Assembly: GCA_022266195.1 (NCBI GenBank)
Contig: WHVY01000001.1
Location: 6,386,001-6,450,000, forward strand
From: Tetranychus cinnabarinus
Taxonomy: Eukaryota > Arthropoda > Arachnida > Trombidiformes > Tetranychidae
DNA length: 64,000 nucleotides
Reading direction: 5' to 3'
The notes under the pieces are model-generated. The model ran no database searches. It was given only the letters and a program-made list of their open reading frames with translations, and was not told where the DNA came from. Shown piece by piece: positions 60,554 to 64,000 of the stretch. A program made the position numbers and the translations under genes. Numbering within the stretch: the first letter of the stretch is position 1; every line of letters starts with the position of its first letter.

Positions 60554-61521
60554 ACTTTGGTTAACCTCTGTATAACCAGTTTGGTCATTAAATTGATAAT
60601 TATCGCTTACAAATTAAATTTCTCAATAATTTAGTTCATTTAATTCAATAACTCTTTTATTGCGTGTTGCTTAATTTCTTCTTTATGATAATATAATTAG
60701 AATCGTAATAATTTTAAAATTTTAACGATTAGATAGCTCGTCTAGATATTCTAATATCTGTTAGCTTGTATTGAGAGTCTTGTTGAAAGGCGGCGGAAAA
60801 CGTAATATTTTTATTATTTCATTATCGTTCTGAGTAGGAACAAATCTTTGCCAATCTTACTGGTAGACGATTTAATTCAGTCTAAAAGAACTATGATCCA
60901 ATTATCTGACCAGAACTCTTGACTTATCTAAATGAAAGAGAAATAAAATTACTCAATTAATCGGGACTGCCCGTTACTCATGGCTTAGAGAAACCAAATT
61001 CATAAATAGACTTGTAATCCCATCTATCTCAGTCATTCGTATGCAATTGATTTTGAAGAGAAGTTTGAATTTATGGACTATTTCCAGGGGGGAAACAAAG
61101 TATTAATTAAGCTGATGCAATTATTGGAAATATAATATTACTCGAAATCATAATTTGATACAATTATGGAAAACTTTAGAAATGTTATAGCTCTTACGTT
61201 TTTGGTCTATTATATTTTGTTGTTTCGTTTTAAAACCAGGAGTTTTCTCATGAATATTCAAGTGATCAAAGTGATCATAGATTTAGTTTTAATTCAGCAC
61301 TTAAAATCAATGCAACCAGGTCGCACAAAATAGTTCTTGAACTTTGTCTGTATCTTGAAAAGTAAAGCACTTTACTCTTTGACTAAAAGTCACACTTTTC
61401 AAGTTACATTAGCAGTCGCAGTCACTCAAAATCACATGTTTATTTTTCAAACTAACCAGCTTTACTCAACCACAACCGTCTTCCTAATTTATCGTGTTTA
61501 CATTTGATTAAATTAATAAAT
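60554..61521 (+). other. Intergenic region between RPL28 and RPB8
   Basis: 968 bp containing the RPL28 3' UTR and the RPB8 promoter. AT-rich. No gene or repeat seen. Confidence 0.6.
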
Positions 61522-62268
61522 ATGGCAGTTTTATTCGAAGATATTTTCGAAATCAAAGATATTGACCCTGAAGGAAAAAAGTTCAACAGAGGTAAGATAA
61601 CTAGATGAATTAAAATGTCTCGTATCTCAGCTGTTGGTTTTTTGGTTGTTTTTAAAGGATTCAAATTTATATTATTTTTATCGTTAATATTATGACTTTT
61701 GTTCCATTTCTTAGTCAGTCGTATCCATTGTGATAGTGAATCTTTCAAGATGGAACTGATTTTGGATGTCAATTCCCAAATTTACCCTGTTGAATTAGGT
61801 AAGTTAGCAAGATTTTATGTTTCGATACTTATATTCAACTCTGCTGTATTATAATCGAAAATATTGATTGGATTGTCTCATGTTTTAATTAGGTGACAAA
61901 TTTCGACTAATGATTACAATTACCTTGCGAGAAGATGGCTTTCCTACCGATAATGAATGGTCCTCTGAAGAAACTAAATCAGTCTTGGCGGATTCATTTG
62001 AATACGTAATGTTTGGTAAAGTCTACAGAATTGAGGGAGATGAAGGTCCTGGTGATGCGTCTAGATTGTAAGTGACTTCAAGCTTGATCATTTTATTCAA
62101 TTTTCATTTACTAATTTCTATTTTCTCTTGGAAAATCGCACATTTACCAGAGCTACCTATGTTTCTTTCGGAGGATTACTAATGAGATTACAAGGCGATC
62201 CAAACAATTTACACGGTTTTCAAATGGATCAGAATGTATATCTATTGATGAAAAGACTCGCTTTCTAA
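61522..62268 (+). CDS. POLR2H: DNA-directed RNA polymerases I, II and III subunit RPABC3 (RPB8)
   Basis: Four exons: 61522-61591, 61715-61798, 61893-62067 and 62151-62268, phases 1, 1, 2, total 148 residues (human 150). Conserved blocks: LFEDIFEIKDIDPEGKKF, VSRIHCDSESFKMELILDVN, QIYPVELGDKFRLMI, EYVMFGKVYRIEGDE, YVSFGGLLMRLQGD, NNLHGF and the C-terminal YLLMKRLAF. It is the OB-fold subunit shared by the three nuclear polymerases. Small introns of 83-123 bp. AATAAA is at 62386-62391. Confidence 0.97.
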
Positions 62269-63611
62269 ATTCATTTGTTAAAATTCGAATCGAATGGCCA
62301 ACACTTTCACTCGTTTTCGTATCCATCTACAACTCATCTTGTTAAAATCAAAGCGCTCACCTTTCACTAAAACCAACATTAAACCAATAAAGAACCAAGT
62401 AAAACAAGTTACACAGATGTCATATCATTACTTCGGTTCAAAATAATTTCTCATGATAGTTGCTTTTCAGATTTAATGAATATTTGTCAACTACATTTTC
62501 ATTGAAGAAATTCAAACGATAAATCTAAAAATATTTATAAAACACATTGAAAGATGAATTGTACCGAATTATAAGTCAATACCTAAACGAATTGAATTAT
62601 TTGAGACAGAAAGAACTACCTTTTGAAAATCATACAAGATCATCATGTAAGAAAATCAACTATTCAATACTTCTAAAGTTTCTTTTCTAGGGTAAGCTTT
62701 CGTCAATTTCGGATGAGATGATCAAAGCTTATCGTGAAAACATTTCAATTCTTGAAAACCAAAGTACTCACCATCTCTAAATGTTAGCTATCTGTAACAA
62801 TATTTTAAAACTTTTCTTTATTTTCCAAATCTTTGATGGTGATTCAATCAGGGAAAAGGTGTTAGTCTCAGGGAGAAAGAAGATCGCTGAACCAGGTAAA
62901 TTAAAGGAAAAACAATATAAGACAATCAGATTAGGGTTTAATAAACCATTGAACAAAAACAAAGAAAAATCCGTTAAACAAAGAGCTAATGGGGGTAAAA
63001 AGATAGGCAGAAAAATAAGACAAATTAAAATAGAGAGAAAGAGGGAAGGAAAGATTGAAAAGAAAGATGAAAAAGAAAGAGAACTCACCTTGAGACAATC
63101 GACTTTTTGCGTTACTTCAACACTCAAACCTTTTGTCACCTTTTTCAATTGAGTACATTTAGTTCAATCCCCCTTGGACAATTAATACCAAGTCAACACC
63201 ATTAAAATTAGTTGACACTCCATTTTATCTTTTGCTATCCTTTTTCACCCAGTTGATCATTCTCATTACTGGACATATTCAATAAACTGACAAACAGATC
63301 AACATTGTTTACGTATATGCAAATATTCCTATTAGTGTTTCATAGAACTATTCATGTGTAATTCATGAACATCTAATGTTATTGTGTACACGGAGATATT
63401 ATAGTGCAAAATCAACACAGAAACAGTTACACAACAGTATAACAATTATTGTGATCATATGTGGACAAATATTTATCTCATGATGATTGACTGTCACTGA
63501 ATCATCTCTCCGTGATTTTTGGCTGAAATCCCATCCATTCTAAACACTGATTTCCTGATGATGAATTGTACTATCTTCCTTTAACGTCCATTATACATTT
63601 GTTAACTCAAT
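62269..63611 (+). other. Intergenic region before the last gene
   Basis: About 1.3 kb. RPB8 3' UTR at the left. A purine-rich segment (62870-63090) gives open Lys/Glu-rich frames on the plus strand and Phe/Leu/Ser frames on the minus strand; I judge these chance. The right part is the presumed promoter of the 63.6-kb gene. Confidence 0.5.
62386..62391 (+). terminator. Polyadenylation signal AATAAA of RPB8
   Basis: AATAAA about 118 bases past the stop codon. Confidence 0.55.
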
Positions 63612-64000
63612 ATGATTCCATTTCGGATTATTGCAATCATTATTTGTGCATCTTTTCTATCAATAACCAATAGTTTCAAAAATGGAACCTCGCCATCGAA
63701 GTCTCCATCAGCACTGCCGTCATCAATAACTTCAACATCACCAAATGAGCAAGTAAGTCTTAAATTTTTGAAGTTCAGAAGATAAAGATTTTTCGTTATA
63801 AGTTGAGTCTAACCTTAATGTTTCAACTTTATCAGACTATATTTGTATTATTTATATTCTTAACCTTTTCTTTCTCATCGCTTTTAGTTTGATGAATTAC
63901 CAGAACCGATTCTACCAAATACTGGTGGATTTTATGATGGTAACCTAACAGCACAAGAAAACAAGTATCATGCCACAATTGATGATGACTTTATAACAAG
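63612..64000 (+). CDS. Secreted or membrane protein, N-terminal part (runs off the window)
   Basis: Exon 1 63612-63752 (47 codons, donor GTAAGT) and exon 2 from 63888 (acceptor CTTTTAG), both phase 0, open to the edge. The ATG gives MIPFRIIAIIICASFLSI, a clear signal peptide, followed by a Ser/Pro/Thr-rich linker and then FDELPEPILPNTGGFYDG and an Asp-rich stretch (IDDDFIT). I do not recognise the family from about 85 residues. It could be an extracellular or single-pass surface protein. Confidence 0.65.

Noticed and set aside
62781..63152. Lys/Glu-rich plus-strand frame and Phe/Leu/Ser-rich minus-strand frame of identical extent
   Set aside because: Both are produced by the same purine-rich low-complexity DNA; no start context, splice sites or family resemblance.

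Overview
The window is AT-rich nuclear DNA from an animal. It carries spliced protein genes with mostly short introns (often about 70-120 bp, GT..AG) and AATAAA/ATTAAA-type 3' signals. The gene set (Lim3, a blistery-like tensin, ETHE1, TPP2, a CARF-like zinc-finger protein) points to an arthropod. Low GC and compact housekeeping genes fit a mite such as a spider mite, but the species is an inference and I could not check it.

Layout: 1-15.7 kb holds most of a LIM-homeobox gene of the Lim3/LHX3-4 class on the minus strand. Its tiny exons are scattered in long introns, one of which contains a foldback repeat, and its 3' end lies beyond base 1. 18.3-24.9 kb is a dense cluster: a coiled-coil protein, a C2H2 plus CARF/MULE-like DNA-binding protein, ELOF1, SOSS-B (NABP), a small probable mitochondrial membrane protein and mLST8. 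25-33 kb is gene-poor and holds one poorly understood locus at 26.9-29.2 kb (a small spliced ORF and a Ser-rich ORF on the same strand). 33.4-44.3 kb is a tensin gene of blistery type on the minus strand, with a signal-peptide gene nested in one intron. 45.7-47.0 kb is a young, long inverted repeat directly in front of GTF3C5. 47-62.3 kb is again dense with housekeeping genes: GTF3C5, TTC38, ETHE1, TPP2, RPL28 and the RNA polymerase subunit RPB8. The window ends in the first exons of a secreted-protein gene.

Reading frame and intron phase were checked by hand across every junction of the recognised multi-exon genes. Lim3 (to the window edge), NABP, tensin, GTF3C5, TTC38, ETHE1, TPP2, RPL28 and RPB8 all close in frame. 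No tRNA, rRNA, CRISPR or intact transposase was seen. The most unusual features are the two large inverted repeats (45671-46998 and 10120-11573), the nested secreted gene in the tensin intron, and the phase-compatible micro-exon locus at 26.9-29.2 kb.
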